This document shows, in pieces, positions 1-11,320 of a stretch of 64,000 nucleotides of DNA (its first letter is position 1; each line of letters starts with the position of its first letter). Both the position numbers and the translations under genes were made by a program. The DNA comes from Bilabrum cf. latius (lineage: Eukaryota; Bigyra: Bicosoecida; Bigyra; Bicosoecida), in contig OZ237753.1 of assembly GCA_965178125.1 (NCBI GenBank), positions 744,001 to 808,000 on the forward strand. Direction: 5' to 3'. The notes under the pieces are model-generated. The model was not told the DNA's origin, did not search any database, and saw nothing but the letters and a program-made list of their open reading frames with translations.

Positions 1-2712
1 GATGTCCGTTCGGCTGCTTCAGAAGGCTTAGCCCACACCCGAAATCACTGAAAGACTACGGGTTTCCAAGACCGAACCTGCGAGGAATGTTGCCGCCAGG
101 GCCTAAGAAGAACTCCTTGTATGATCTGACGGTACCGTTGCGCCTCATGAACAGCAGCGCGAAGGAGCCACCCCAGCGGTCTGGCCGTGCACTTTGCATG
201 ACACGCACTGCCAGATCCTCCACGCCGTCCTGGTCCAAGTCTCCAATGGATGTCCCATGAGATCCAAACCCGTTGGACTGCTACGGGAAGTCGCCCGGCA
301 GTCCACCAGTGCCTTGCGCGATCTTACTGGCCGACACAATCTGCCCGGCAGCAACAGGCGATACAGAGGCCGAAGGTGTGATGGATGCAGTTGGCGTGAT
401 GCTGGGCGTCACCGAAGGTGTGACGGATGCGGTTGGCGTGACTGAAGCAGTTGGAGTGACACTCGCTGTCACGGATGGTGTAGGGCTCGCAGCAGGCCCG
501 CCCATGCTCACCACGAAGATCGCACCTGCATCCGTTGCCCCCGTGTCGTCCGAGATGCCGCTCAGCACCAGATTCGCACGACCGTCGCCCGTCAGGTCCG
601 TAAACGCCGCCACAATCACCAGCTGCGTGCCTGACCCCACCAGCCCAGACAGGCCTGGTGTGCTCGGCCGTAGCACCAGCACGCTCTTCACCGCATCTGT
701 GGCGCTGTCCACGTCAAGATGCAGGATGTGCACGGCGCCGTTGTTGGATCCCCCCGTGCTGTCTCGAGGCGCGCCCACGCCTACGTCCTAGATGCCGTCG
801 CCGTTCAAGTCGCCCACATTCACAACGTTGAAGCCGAAGCGGGACCCGCTCTGGATCGTGCCCGACGGCACGCCCTCCTGCCCGTCCGTGATCACACGCA
901 CAGATCCAGATGCCACTGCGCCTGACGACGTCACGGTCAGCAGCACCAGGGCGTCCGAGTCGGAGCCCCATGCGCCCACGGCCAGACTCACGGGGTGCCC
1001 TGCATGCCGCGGAGGCAGGGCCGCCATGCCTCGAGATAGGAGAGAGAGCTTCGGCGAGATGCCGCTGAGTCCACCACCTGTAGCCTGCGAGATCCTCTTG
1101 TAGCTCTTGATGGTGTCTTGCTCCGTCAGCAGCATGATCAGCACGCAGCCGCCATTTGTCACACCGTCGTCGGTGGCATCAGCTCCGACGGCGATGTCGT
1201 TGAGTCCGTCCGAGTCGATGTCTCCCAGCGTGCCGATGGGCGACGTGCTGAAGCGGTCACCAGCACCGAAGTACGCTGTGGGCAGGCCGGAGTATCCCGA
1301 CTGCAGCCTGGTGTGGTTGGTGACCTGTGCCTGGTCGTTCATGCGCACAATGAACGCGCGACCCTGACTGCTGGTGATAGTCTCGTGCCCTACAATGAGC
1401 CTGGGTTGGTCACCATTGTGTCCGTTGGGCTGGTCCAGCCGAGTCGGAGCCTGACCGAACTCCGTGCTCGAGGTGCTGCCGATGCTCTCGATGAAGTTGC
1501 CGCCCACGCCCAGCCAGTACTCGTTGTAGTCTTTCACCGTGCCGTCCGACTTCATGAACAGCAGGGCGAAGGAACCAGCGTTAGTCACGTCGCTGTGATC
1601 GCTCTGGAACACTTGCACGGCGAGGTCCGCCACGCCGTCGCCGTCCATGTCGCCGACCACGCTTGCTGTGCGGCCGAACTCATCGCCGGCCCGCGGAAAG
1701 GAGGCTGGGAAGCCACCCGCTCCTCTTGCGACTTTGGTGGCCGACACGACAACGCCGGCAGCAGCAGGTGAAGGTGATGGTGTAGGGCTCGCAGCAGGCC
1801 CGCCCATGCTCGCCACGAAGATCGCACCTGCATCCGTTGCCCCCGTGTCGTCCGAGATGCCGCTCAGCACCAGGTCCCGGCGCCCATCACCGTTCAAGTC
1901 CTGCATTGTGGCTATCAGTGACAGCTTCGAGCTGTTACTAACCAGCCCAGACAAACCTAGGGTGGTCTGGTCCAGAAGCACCACACTTTTCACGGCATTC
2001 GTGGCAGATGCTCTGTCCAGATGCAGTACCACGACCCGGCCAGAGTCCTCGCTGTGCGTGTCGTCACTGGGTAGACCCAGGCCCAAATCTGCGATGCCGT
2101 CTCCGTTCAAGTCTCCCACACTCACGAGGGCATCGCCCACACCGGAGGATAATGGCGCGTCGCTGTCCGAGATGCCTTCACGGCCCCCGGCGAGCTCGCG
2201 CACAGAGCCAGGCACCACATCTGCCGATGCGTTCAGGGTCACTAGCAACACTCGGCCGCTGCCCCATGCACCAATCGCCAGATCCACCGGGTGCCCCGGG
2301 TACCGAGGCGGCAGAGCAGCGAGTGCTGACCCTATGTTTCTACCCGATGTCGACAGGTCGGCCAGGCCCTACCCAACCGCTTGCGATACCTTGGCGTTGT
2401 GCTTGACCGTGTCGTCTGCCGCCATGAAGAAGATGTGCACGCTGCCACCGTTATACCTGCCATCGTTGGATCTGTCCGCTCCGACCGCGATATCGTTGAG
2501 CCCATCGCCGTCCAGATCGCCCAGACCGCCAGTCGATGAACCACTAAAGTGATGTCGATAGCCCGACAGCCCGCTGGGCACGCCGTTGTTGCCGTTGGAC
2601 AGCTCGGTCGCGTTGGTGACGGTGGCGCTGGTATCGAATCGGAACACGATCACTCGGCCATATTCAGACGCGTACTTGGGCTCCCCGACGATGAGCCTGA
2701 TCTGGTCTCCAT
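1..2712. repeat. FG-GAP tandem unit 1 (2,712 bp)
   Basis: Full-length unit whose sequence recurs at +2,712 and +5,424. Only about ten single-base differences from unit 2 are noticeable, for example near 174, 375, 1263 and 1381. The window starts exactly at the phase that recurs at 2713 and 5425, so the left edge is probably inside a longer array or at an assembly break within it. Confidence 0.95.
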
Positions 2713-5700
2713 GATGTCCGTTCGGCTGCTTCAGAAGGCTTAGCCCACACCCGAAATCACTGAAAGACTACGGGTTTCCAAGACCGAACCTGCGAGGAAT
2801 GTTGCCGCCAGGGCCTAAGAAGAACTCCTTGTATGATCTGACGGTACCGTTGCGCCTCATGAACAGCAGCGCGAAGGAGCCACCCCAGCTGTCTGGCCGT
2901 GCACTTTGCATGACACGCACTGCCAGATCCTCCACGCCGTCCTGGTCCAAGTCTCCAATGGATGTCCCATGAGATCCAAACCCGTTGGACTGCTACGGGA
3001 AGTCGCCCGGCAGTCCACCAGTGCCTTGCGCGATCTTACTGGCCGACACAATCTGCCCGGCAGCAACAGGCGATACAGAGGCCGATGGTGTGATGGATGC
3101 AGTTGGCGTGATGCTGGGCGTCACCGAAGGTGTGACGGATGCGGTTGGCGTGACTGAAGCAGTTGGAGTGACACTCGCTGTCACGGATGGTGTAGGGCTC
3201 GCAGCAGGCCCGCCCATGCTCACCACGAAGATCGCACCTGCATCCGTTGCCCCCGTGTCGTCCGAGATGCCGCTCAGCACCAGATTCGCACGACCGTCGC
3301 CCGTCAGGTCCGTAAACGCCGCCACAATCACCAGCTGCGTGCCTGACCCCACCAGCCCAGACAGGCCTGGTGTGCTCGGCCGTAGCACCAGCACGCTCTT
3401 CACCGCATCTGTGGCGCTGTCCACGTCAAGATGCAGGATGTGCACGGCGCCGTTGTTGGATCCCCCCGTGCTGTCTCGAGGCGCGCCCACGCCTACGTCC
3501 TAGATGCCGTCGCCGTTCAAGTCGCCCACATTCACAACGTTGAAGCCGAAGCGGGACCCGCTCTGGATCGTGCCCGACGGCACGCCCTCCTGCCCGTCCG
3601 TGATCACACGCACAGATCCAGATGCCACTGCGCCTGACGACGTCACGGTCAGCAGCACCAGGGCGTCCGAGTCGGAGCCCCATGCGCCCACGGCCAGACT
3701 CACGGGGTGCCCTGCATGCCGCGGAGGCAGGGCCGCCATGCCTCGAGATAGGAGAGAGAGCTTCGGCGAGATGCCGCTGAGTCCACCACCTGTAGCCTGC
3801 GAGATCCTCTTGTAGCTCTTGATGGTGTCTTGCTCCGTCAGCAGCATGATCAGCACGCAGCCGCCATTTGTCACACCGTCGTCGGTGGCATCAGCTCCGA
3901 CGGCGATGTCGTTGAGTCCGTCCGAGTCGATGTCTCCCAGCGTGCCGATGGGCGACGTGCTGAAGCGGTCACCGGCACCGAAGTACGCTGTGGGCAGGCC
4001 GGAGTATCCCGACTGCAGCCTGGTGTGGTTAGTGACCTGTGCCTGGTCGTTCATGCGCACAATGAACGCGCGACCCTGACTGCTGGTGATAGTCCCGTGC
4101 CCCACAATGAGCCTGGGTTGGTCACCATTGTGTCCGTTGGGCTGGTCCAGCCGAGTCGGAGCCTGACCGAACTCCGTGCTCGAGGTGCTGCCGATGCTCT
4201 CGATGAAGTTGCCGCCCACGCCCAGCCAGTACTCGTTGTAGTCTTTCACCGTGCCGTCCGACTTCATGAACAGCAGGGCGAAGGAACCAGCGTTAGTCAC
4301 GTCGCTGTGATCGCTCTGGAACACTTGCACGGCGAGGTCCGCCACGCCGTCGCCGTCCATGTCGCCGACCACGCTTGCTGTGCGGCCGAACTCATCGCCG
4401 GCCCGCGGAAAGGAGGCTGGGAAGCCACTCGCTCCTCTTGCGACTTTGGTGGCCGACACGACAACGCCGGCAGCAGCAGGTGAAGGTGATGGTGTAGGGC
4501 TCGCAGCAGGCCCGCCCATGCTCGCCACGAAGATCGCACCTGCATTCGTTGCCCCCGTGTCGTCCGAGATGCTGCTCAGCACCAGGTCCCGGCGCCCATC
4601 ACCGTTCAAGTCCTGCATTGTGGCTATCAGTGACAGCTTCGAGCTGTTACTAACCAGCCCAGACAAACCTAGGGTGGTCTGGTCCAGAAGCACCACACTT
4701 TTCACGGCATTCGTGGCAGATGCTCTGTCCAGATGCAGTACCACGACCCGGCCAGAGTCCTCGCTGTGCGTGTCGTCACTGGGTAGACCCAGGCCCAAAT
4801 CTGCGATGCCGTCTCCGTTCAAGTCTCCCACACTCACGAGGGCATCGCCCACACCGGAGGATAATGGCGCGTCGCTGTCCGAGATGCCTTCACGGCCCCC
4901 GGCGAGCTCGCGCACAGAGCCAGGCACCACATCTGCCGATGCGTTCAGGGTCACTAGCAACACTCGGCCGCTGCCCCATGCACCAATCGCCAGATCCACC
5001 GGGTGCCCCGGGTACCGAGGCGGCAGAGCAGCGAGTGCTGACCCTATGTTTCTACCCGGTGTCGACAGGTCGGCCAGGCCCTACCCAACCGCTTGCGATA
5101 CCTTGGCGTTGTGCTTGACCGTGTCGTCTGCCGCCATGAAGAAGATGTGCACGCTGCCACCGTTATACCTGCCATCGTTGGATCTGTCCGCTCCGACCGC
5201 GATATCGTTGAGCCCATCGCCGTCCAGATCGCCCAGACCGCCAGTCGATGAACCACTAAAGTGATGTCGATAGCCCGACAGCCCGCTGGGCACGCCGTTG
5301 TTGCCGTTGGACAGCTCGGTCGCGTTGGTGACGGTGGCGCTGGTATCGAATCGGAACACGATCACTCGGCCATATTCAGACGCGTACTTGGGCTCCCCGA
5401 CGATGAGCCTGATCTGGTCTCCATGATGTCCGTTCGGCTGCTTCAGAAGGCTTAGCCCACACCCGAAATCACTGAAAGACTACGGGTTTCCAAGACCGAA
5501 CCTGCGAGGAATGTTGCCGCCAGGGCCTAAGAAGAACTCCTTGTATGATCTGACGGTACCGTTGCGCCTCATGAACAGCAGCGCGAAGGAGCCACCCCAG
5601 CTGTCTGGCCGTGCACTTTGCATGACACGCACTGCCAGATCCTCCACGCCGTCCTGGTCCAAGTCTCCAATGGATGTCCCATGAGATCCAAACCCGTTGG

Positions 5701-8629
5701 ACTGCTACGGGAAGTCGCCCGGCAGTCCACCAGTGCCTTGCGCGATCTTACTGGCCGACACAATCTGCCCGGCAGCAACAGGCGATACAGAGGCCGATGG
5801 TGTGATGGATGCAGTTGGCGTGATGCTGGGCGTCACCGAAGGTGTGACGGATGCGGTTTGAGTGACACTCGCTGTCACGGATGGTGTAGGGCTCGCAGCA
5901 GGCCCGCCCATGCTCACCACGAAGATCGCACCTGCATCCGTTGCCCCCGTGTCGTCCGAGATGCCGCTCAGCACCAGATTCGCACGACCGTCGCCCGTCA
6001 GGTCCGTAAACGCCGCCACAATCACCAGCTGCGTGCCTGACCCCACCAGCCCAGACAGGCCTGGTGTGCTCGGCCGTAGCACCAGCACGCTCTTCACCGC
6101 ATCTGTGGCGCTGTCCACGTCAAGATGCAGGATGTGCACGGCGCCGTTGTTGGATCCCCCCGTGCTGTCTCGAGGCGCGCCCACGCCTACGTCCTAGATG
6201 CCGTCGCCGTTCAAGTCGCCCACATTCACAACGTTGAAGCCGAAGCGGGACCCGCTCTGGATCGTGCCCGACGGCACGCCCTCCTGCCCGTCCGTGATCA
6301 CACGCACAGATCCAGATGCCACTGCGCCTGACGACGTCACGGTCAGCAGCACCAGGGCGTCCGAGTCGGAGCCCCATGCGCCCACGGCCAGACTCACGGG
6401 GTGCCCTGCATGCCGCGGAGGCAGGGCCGCCATGCCTCGAGATAGGAGAGAGAGCTTCGGCGAGATGCTGCTGAGTCCACCACCTGTAGCCTGCGAGATC
6501 CTCTTGTAGCTCTTGATGGTGTCTTGCTCCGTCAGCAGCATGATCAGCACGCAGCCGCCATTTGTCACACCGTCGTCGGTGGCATCAGCTCCGACGGCGA
6601 TGTCGTTGAGTCCGTCCGAGTCGATGTCTCCCAGCGTGCCGATGGGCGACGTGCTGAAGCGGTCACCGGCACCGAAGTACGCTGTGGGCAGGCCGGAGTA
6701 TCCCGACTGCAGCCTGGTGTGGTTAGTGACCTGTGCCTGGTCGTTCATGCGCACAATGAACGCGCGACCCTGACTGCTGGTGATAGTCCCGTGCCCCACA
6801 ATGAGCCTGGGTTGGTCACCATTGTGTCCGTTGGGCTGGTCCAGCCGAGTCGGAGCCTGACCGAACTCCGTGCTCGAGGTGCTGCCGATGCTCTCGATGA
6901 AGTTGCCGCCCACGCCCAGCCAGTACTCGTTGTAGTCTTTCACCGTGCCGTCCGACTTCATGAACAGCAGGGCGAAGGAACCAGCGTTAGTCACGTCGCT
7001 GTGATCGCTCTGGAACACTTGCACGGCGAGGTCCGCCACGCCGTCGCCGTCCATGTCGCCGACCACGCTTGCTGTGCGGCCGAACTCATCGCCGGCCCGC
7101 GGAAAGGAGGCTGGGAAGCCACTCGCTCCTCTTGCGACTTTGGTGGCCGACACGACAACGCCGGCAGCAGCAGGTGAAGGTGATGGTGTAGGGCTCGCAG
7201 CAGGCCCGCCCATGCTCACCACGAAGATCGCACCTGCATCCGTTGCCCCCGTGTCGTCCGAGATGCCGCTCAGCACCAGATTCGCACGACCGTCGCCCGT
7301 CAGGTCCGTAAACGCCGCCACAATCACCAGCTGCGTGCCTGACCCCACCAGCCCAGACAGGCCTGGTGTGCTCGGCCGTAGCACCAGCACGCTCTTCACC
7401 GCATCTGTGGCGCTGTCCACGTCAAGATGCAGGATGTGCACGGCGCCGTTGTTGGATCCCCCCGTGCTGTCTCGAGGCGCGCCCACGCCTACGTCCTAGA
7501 TGCCGTCGCCGTTCAAGTCGCCCACATTCACAACGTTGAAGCCGAAGCGGGACCCGCTCTGGATCGTGCCCGACGGCACGCCCTCCTGCCCGTCCGTGAT
7601 CACACGCACAGATCCAGATGCCACTGCGCCTGACGACGTCACGGTCAGCAGCACCAGGGCGTCCGAGTCGGAGCCCCATGCGCCCACGGCCAGACTCACG
7701 GGGTGCCCTGCATGCCGCGGAGGCAGGGCCGCCATGCCTCGAGATAGGAGAGAGAGCTTCGGCGAGATGCTGCTGAGTCCACCACCTGTAGCCTGCGAGA
7801 TCCTCTTGTAGCTCTTGATGGTGTCTTGCTCCGTCAGCAGCATGATCAGCACGCAGCCGCCATTTGTCACACCGTCGTCGGTGGCATCAGCTCCGACGGC
7901 GATGTCGTTGAGTCCGTCCGAGTCGATGTCTCCCAGCGTGCCGATGGGCGACGTGCTGAAGCGGTCACCGGCACCGAAGTACGCTGTGGGCAGGCCGGAG
8001 TATCCCGACTGCAGCCTGGTGTGGTTAGTGACCTGTGCCTGGTCGTTCATGCGCACAATGAACGCGCGACCCTGACTGCTGGTGATAGTCCCGTGCCCCA
8101 CAATGAGCCTGGGTTGGTCACCATTGTGTCCGTTGGGCTGGTCCAGCCGAGTCGGAGCCTGACCGAACTCCGTGCTCGAGGTGCTGCCGATGCTCTCGAT
8201 GAAGTTGCCGCCCACGCCCAGCCAGTACTCGTTGTAGTCTTTCACCGTGCCGTCCGACTTCATGAACAGCAGGGCGAAGGAACCAGCGTTAGTCACGTCG
8301 CTGTGATCGCTCTGGAACACTTGCACGGCGAGGTCCGCCACGCCGTCGCCGTCCATGTCGCCGACCACGCTTGCTGTGCGGCCGAACTCATCGCCGGCCC
8401 GCGGAAAGGAGGCTGGGAAGCCACCCGCTCCTCTTGCGACTTTGGTGGCCGACACGACAACGCCGGCAGCAGCAGGTGAAGGTGATGGGGAAGGTCCAGT
8501 TGCATTTACGGAAGATAGCATTGCTGCACATATTGCTACCGTCAAGCCACTGGTACTCGTGCGATCATTGGCCTTGAAACGCCCCATGCGACCGGTAGTT
8601 GGTTGTCGTTCTGCTCTCATTGTTTGCAT
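1..8629 (-). CDS. Giant secreted FG-GAP repeat protein, 5' part (3' end beyond window)
   Basis: About 2,876 codons are visible and the C-terminus lies off the left edge. The start is the ATG at 8627-8629. The first 45 residues include a hydrophobic stretch (TVAICAAMLSSVNA) that reads as a signal peptide. A Pro/Ser/Thr linker (SPSPSP) follows, then repeated FG-GAP blades with integrin-alpha-type calcium loops such as GDMDGDGVADLAV and GDLDGDGLNDIAVG. Each 2,712-bp unit encodes two diverged half-modules of four blades, separated by mucin-like S/T/V/P linkers. Twelve in-frame TAG codons interrupt the frame (for example at 56, 281, 788, 2369, 5705, 6194 and 7496), always at equivalent repeat positions, and no in-frame TAA or TGA occurs. 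Likely an extracellular, calcium-binding adhesion or coat protein; the ligand is unknown. It shares architecture with the gene at 47501-59815. Confidence 0.85.
2713..5424. repeat. FG-GAP tandem unit 2 (2,712 bp)
   Basis: Near-identical second copy, with the same length and phase as unit 1. It keeps the same four in-frame TAG codons at 3500, 2993, 2768 and 5081. Confidence 0.95.
5425..7195. repeat. FG-GAP tandem unit 3, truncated by internal recombination
   Basis: Third copy. It lacks 18 bp (six residues) of the mucin-like linker near 5860. It then jumps, inside a block shared by both half-modules (7182-7215), from the sequence expected at unit position about 1790 to that of position about 494, so the remainder of the unit is missing. 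Confidence 0.9.
7196..8488. repeat. FG-GAP half-unit (about 1,300 bp), promoter-proximal
   Basis: Corresponds to unit positions about 494-1780 only, i.e. one four-blade half-module. It joins unique N-terminal sequence at about 8488, where the SPTPSPSP linker runs into the leader peptide. Confidence 0.9.
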
Positions 8630-11320
8630 GCTTGGAGACAGATACGTGGTTGGTTCTGCGGTGATTTGTATAGTTAATAAAGGAATTTTATACTATATTT
8701 ATTCTTGGCGCTTTTGCAGTTCTTTGTATGTATTCTAATTACACGGATGTTTTATGACTTGGCTATGGCAACAGTTTTTGGTGTTCACTGCATCAGGCCA
8801 GCAAAGATCTCCAAAATTTTTGATAAAAGCATGCAATATTAGGGCTTCGGTGGCCTCAACCGACTGAAAATCGACGCTTTTGGATGCGTCGACCAATACC
8901 AGTTTGTGCATGGTTCTGCTCTGTAGATGCGCAGCATGTTTAAGCTGAAGCGTTTAGGTCTCACTTATTCCTGAAATGTGTGCAACAAATGAATTGCTGC
9001 TGTTCAGCTTTTCAGTTTCGTGTATTTGATACAACTCGATGTTTATTTGTGCGGCGCACCCACACGCGCTCGTTTTATTGTCTGCTTCAACTTCATTTAT
9101 TGCATCGCTAATTGTTGTCAAATTCCGCAAAATCGTCACACTCGTTGCGGCAGCGGAACCTTGAACAATTCAAACCTTCATTCCTAGGTGCGCCGGCTGG
9201 TGCGGGCAGACGCCCGCTAAATTTGCTGAGGTTGCCTTTCATTGTGTATTCAATGATTCTATGAGGTTAGAACGCTCAATTTTGATCTGAGTGAAGATTT
9301 CAGGTTTCGCTTGAGCGAGTTAGCGACGAGTAGCAAAGCTTCCCACGCCGCGCAACTTTTTGACAGCAAGATGAGTACGATAAAGTTAGTTTCAACCGTG
9401 GAAACTAAATGTTGGCTAGGTCAGATCGCGCAATGTCCTTGTCTCTGTCATGAACCGGCCCTATATCTGAGACACAGAACTAGTCAGCAACTGCCTGTCA
9501 CCGCCAGAGGCTTAACTTGAAGTAGCAGGATTGTCTTGAATTTGTTGCCCTCCTGGGCCGGGAGAATTCGTTGTATGTCTAAATAAATCCATCGGTGGAT
9601 CTAGGCACAAGACTTCTGCTCTGTGTTCAATGCCATGTCTGGTTGTATTTTCTTGGTTGAGTCTGTGCAAGAAGCTTTGAATGCAGCAAGACGTGCCGGC
9701 TGGACTATCGGGAAGCTAAAGTTCAGCGAAGCATAACAGGTGCCGCTCAATTAGAAGAAAAAACATCACGGCTGCAAAAACCTCAAGTTGGGTTGCAAGT
9801 TGACAATGCTTGAGTGTGTTCCCCTCCTTGTTCCCTTGTCGCCGACGGCTGCAGGGTCGCATCCTGCTTATCTGTAAATGCCGATTCTTCCTATGACGGC
9901 ATCCGGATGGGCCAGGGGGGAGAGGTCCAAGATGGTTGGTGAGGCCAATGAGGTCTCCGGGCAGGGTCAGCTGTTCGTTCGCGAACGTTCAGCTGATACT
10001 GGCGTGATCCTGTGATCGACCGGCGAGGTGTCATTCCGGTTCGAGTCTACACTGGGGAAAGAGAGAGATCAGCCTCTGCGCTAGACAGGATTAGCAAAGA
10101 AATACAGAAGCAGCCTAAGCCAGTAGCTTTCTTCTCTGGCACGGCCTGTGACGCTAAGATGCGACGCAGCTTTGGCCTTTGCTCTAGGTCTAGGATCAGG
10201 TGCAACGCAGCAAAGCGGAGGAGTGAGCGGTCCAGGAGGCCAATGCATTGAGGTGCGACCAGGAGCGGCGGCCAGGGTGGTGAGAAATATGAGGGCGGCG
10301 GGGGGAGAGGTAGTGGTGCACCAGGTGGGTGGAGTATTAGTTGAGACGATTGGTGGGGTCATCTGGTTGACACGGTGGATTAGACCGAGCAGGTTGAGGT
10401 GGGGCGTGTTGGTGACGAGTGACTCGGATCAGGGGATTGGATCACTCGATCACATGCGGATGAGGAAGTCAGGGAGGTCACAACTAGACTTAAGCGGCAA
10501 AGATGAGCCGCGTGCTATGCGGGCCCTGAGGAGCAGCGCTCGCCAGTTCTCCGTTCATCATCATAGGAAGAACCGACAGTCTCAGATAAGTAGGAGGCGG
10601 CGCTGTAGCCGTAGGCGACAAGAGAGCAAGGTGGGCCGCTGTGGTTTTCACTGATCTATGATTAAATGCTGAAGTTTTGGGACGGTATGCAAGGGCACAG
10701 GGAGCCAACCAGCCAAGTGTGACTGATCAGGGAGCGAGCCAAAAATAGTGGTTTGTGCAGTGTGTAACCTCTTGCTTTACTGTTATATGTACTAGGACAG
10801 CAGGATTGAAGCGACGGGGAGCAGAGGTGAGCCGGAAGACGAGGTTGGCGCACAACGGGAGGAAGGGGGCTCCAGGTGCAAGGCACGAGGGAGACGCGAG
10901 TGGTAGCGGGCTGCACGACCAGAAGCGCGCAGAGGGCCAACAGGCGGGTGGACAGATGGGGTGCACGGCAGGTCGGCCAGGACCGGGGCGTGCAAGCTGA
11001 AAGGATAGGGCCAAGGTGGCAATGCATGGAGCAAAGCACACGGTCCCTAGGGCGGGGAACAGGAACAGGAAGCCATGGGCGACGAGGCCAGTCGCGTGCA
11101 TTGGGAAAGTGGCGAGTGCATTCGTAGTGTCAGGTGAATATCGCGCTCAGGTGGGCTGGTGAAGAACTAGTTGTTGGGGGTAAAGCCCAGGGGGTCCGCG
11201 GGACCGGGGACAGGACTTTTCTTTTTGGTAACTGCCAACCAGTGGGGATTGCAGCAGCCTTGAAGATGAGCTATTGGGTGTGGTTGAAGGAACAAATCTG
11301 ATCTGTATAGGTTCGATAGC
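8630..11320. other. Long intergenic region, no gene recognised
   Basis: 2.7 kb between the divergently placed starts/ends of the FG-GAP gene and LTN1. The part up to about 9,800 is AT-richer than the genes. From about 10,200 to 10,480 the plus strand is strongly purine- and G-rich. No open frame here shows a recognisable domain even when TAG is read as Gln, and I found no convincing tRNA, 5S or snRNA. The promoter of the FG-GAP gene should lie just right of 8629. Confidence 0.5.

Noticed and set aside
1-8500. CRISPR or satellite interpretation of the tandem repeats
   Set aside because: Units are 2.7 kb, coding, and inside one frame with a leader peptide; this is a eukaryotic gene.
1-8629. 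Reading the left array as many separate short genes or as pseudogenes with stops
   Set aside because: All breaks are TAG, recur at the same repeat positions and keep frame and blade order; the same rule joins genes throughout the window.
10012-10070. tRNA-like B-box (ggttcgagtc) near 10,040
   Set aside because: The T-stem does not pair and no A-box or acceptor stem is visible.
10148-10654. 168-codon plus-strand frame in the intergenic region
   Set aside because: Low-complexity Gly/Val/Arg composition, no domain and no good start context; lies in the purine-biased patch.
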